Made by a program: the position numbers and the translations under genes. Below are positions 43,149 to 43,822 of a DNA stretch of 43,822 bases, piece after piece (position 1 is the first letter of the stretch; every line of letters starts with the position of its first letter). The notes below the pieces were generated by a model. That model searched no databases. It saw nothing but the letters and a program-made list of their open reading frames with translations, and was not told the DNA's origin. Source of the DNA: Candidatus Gallipaludibacter merdavium (lineage in GTDB: Bacteria; Bacteroidota; Bacteroidia; Bacteroidales; Paludibacteraceae); assembly GCA_017694875.1 (NCBI GenBank), contig JADIMG010000096.1, forward strand, positions 1 through 43,822. The letters run 5' to 3'.

Positions 43149-43567
43149 AGTCGTTGTGTCAATTCGCGGCAAAGATAGTGAAAGCCGGACGGAGAACAAA
43201 ACGAAGAACCTTGTTTCAATGGTTTTATTTTGTGGCATATTCTATTTTCCACCAATTCCGACTCACTAAAATATGGTAAGGTAGTTAGAGGACAAATATG
43301 GTCTGTTTCGTTATGGTTTTATGTTCATAATAAAAAAGAAGAGGGTGGGTTTGTTACGTGCTGTGCAAAAACATGAGGGGAAAAGGGGAAATTTTGTGCT
43401 TCATAGGAAATGTTCGAAGTGTCGGATTTGATGTTGTATAACATAAAAATTGCAGGTAATACTGCTTCTTCAAAATAATTTGACCATTTATTTTTAGTTG
43501 TAAATAACTGATTTGCATTTCGTTGTTTTTTGGTGTGTATTTTTTCTTGAAAAAACTTGGTAAAATA
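43149..43567. other. Intergenic region before the right-edge promoter
   Basis: This stretch of about 420 bases is AT-rich and starts with the minus-strand promoter of the methyltransferase gene (43170-43200). I see no coding frame, repeat or tRNA in the rest. Its right end is rich in A and T tracts (about 43480-43560), which could act as an upstream enhancer of the promoter at 43568. Confidence 0.5.
43170..43200 (-). promoter_or_regulatory. Promoter of the rRNA methyltransferase gene
   Basis: On the minus strand, TTTG (43200-43197) and TATCTTTG (43177-43170) are 19 bases apart. This decides the translation start at 43148. Confidence 0.8.
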
Positions 43568-43599
43568 TTTGCGTATATGGTTGAAAGGTTCTACTTTTG
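43568..43599 (+). promoter_or_regulatory. Strong promoter at the right edge
   Basis: TTTG at 43568-43571 and TACTTTTG at 43592-43599 are 20 bases apart, with A/T tracts upstream. The GC-rich CACCCGC directly after the -7 is a discriminator type I associate with stable-RNA and ribosomal promoters in this phylum (from memory). Confidence 0.75.
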
Positions 43600-43605
43600 C
43601 ACCCG

Positions 43606-43822
43606 CTTTCGGAACGATGCCGGCGGGTGTGAGTGAAGGAAGCGTTTGGATTTACGGACGTGAAGTCCCCGGTCCCCGTAAGTCTCCCCATGCGGGAGCG
43701 GGCGATCTTTGGATGACTGGAAAAGATACGAAAGATGTAGTACAGGAACACATTGTAATAATAATGTGGTCCACGTCAAAGGACACGATCCTATATTGAA
43801 GGAGACGATTCCGTCCTGACAG
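43606..43822 (+). ncRNA. Possible structured RNA or long leader, truncated by window end
   Basis: The transcript predicted to start near 43606 is clearly richer in G and C than its flanks. It has several local stems: GATTTACGG (43648-43656) with CCGTAAGTC (43676-43684), CTCCC with GGGAG around CATGC just after it, and CACATT with AATGTG near 43750-43767. An 80-codon frame covers it but begins upstream of the promoter (43557), so it is not a good gene. It could be the leader of a ribosomal or rRNA operon, or a stable RNA. No known RNA class was identified with confidence. Confidence 0.4.

Noticed and set aside
43557-43799. An 80-codon plus-strand frame at the right edge
   Set aside because: It begins upstream of the promoter's -33 element, so it cannot be read from that transcript, and the product matches no family I know.

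Overview
The window looks like chromosomal DNA of a Bacteroidales bacterium, most likely Bacteroidaceae or a near relative. Three things point there. Many transcription units are preceded by the Bacteroidota-type promoter (TTTG at -33, 19-21 nt, TAnnTTTG at -7). The lipid A genes include the lpxC-fabZ fusion seen in Bacteroidota. Several families common in that phylum are present (DUF4491, DUF1599, a DoxX/thioredoxin-like fusion, a T9SS-like C-terminal tail). No tRNA, rRNA, CRISPR array, intact insertion sequence or prophage is visible.

Layout. 1-666 holds the end of a polysaccharide flippase gene and a DUF4491 gene. 768-3849 is a two-gene peptidase operon (exported C69 dipeptidase, cytosolic M20C PepD). 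4120-10656 is a long run: HD phosphohydrolase, lpxD, lpxC-fabZ, lpxA, glnS, trxA. 10978-13461 is DUF1599, DoxX fusion, tpiA. 13837-17125 is rubrerythrin, flavodiiron protein and a sodium-dependent transporter; the two junctions inside this block each place a promoter within the upstream terminator hairpin. 17218-21642 (minus) is a large secreted GH81 endo-beta-1,3-glucanase with duplicated Ig/discoidin modules. 21894-29080 is a surface-glycan locus: acyltransferase, then an operon of a TagD-like cytidylyltransferase, SDR, FkbM methyltransferase, GT2, glf, licD and GT2. 29191-36517 is housekeeping: asd, M13 lipoprotein peptidase, ychF, Ca/Na antiporter, ABC-F ATPase. 36573-36845 (minus) is HU. 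37445-41343 is two rhomboids, an EEP-family membrane protein, gcvH and purE. 41465-43148 (minus) holds a small membrane protein and an RlmI-like rRNA methyltransferase. The last ~230 bases look like the start of a GC-rich structured transcript behind a strong promoter.

How the genes work together. The lpx cluster commits UDP-GlcNAc to lipid A. The glycan operon probably supplies a galactofuranose-containing, phosphate-substituted polymer (UDP-galactopyranose mutase, CDP-alcohol synthesis, LicD transfer), but it lacks an initiating transferase, flippase and polymerase. Rubrerythrin and the flavodiiron protein form an anaerobe's peroxide/oxygen defence pair. The -7 motifs fix the translation start in several genes, because longer reading frames would begin upstream of the transcription start.

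Most noteworthy signals: a dispersed hairpin-plus-tail repeat in three intergenic regions (10683, 37295, 40661); terminator/promoter overlaps at 14435 and 15705; a TagD-like enzyme with altered HxGH and RTEGIST motifs next to an SDR and LicD; an orphan GH81 enzyme with no SusC/D pair; and the unexplained structured transcript at the right edge. I found no clear case of a wholly new multi-gene system. The repeat family, the cytidylyltransferase/SDR/LicD set and the right-edge RNA are the best candidates for something undescribed.
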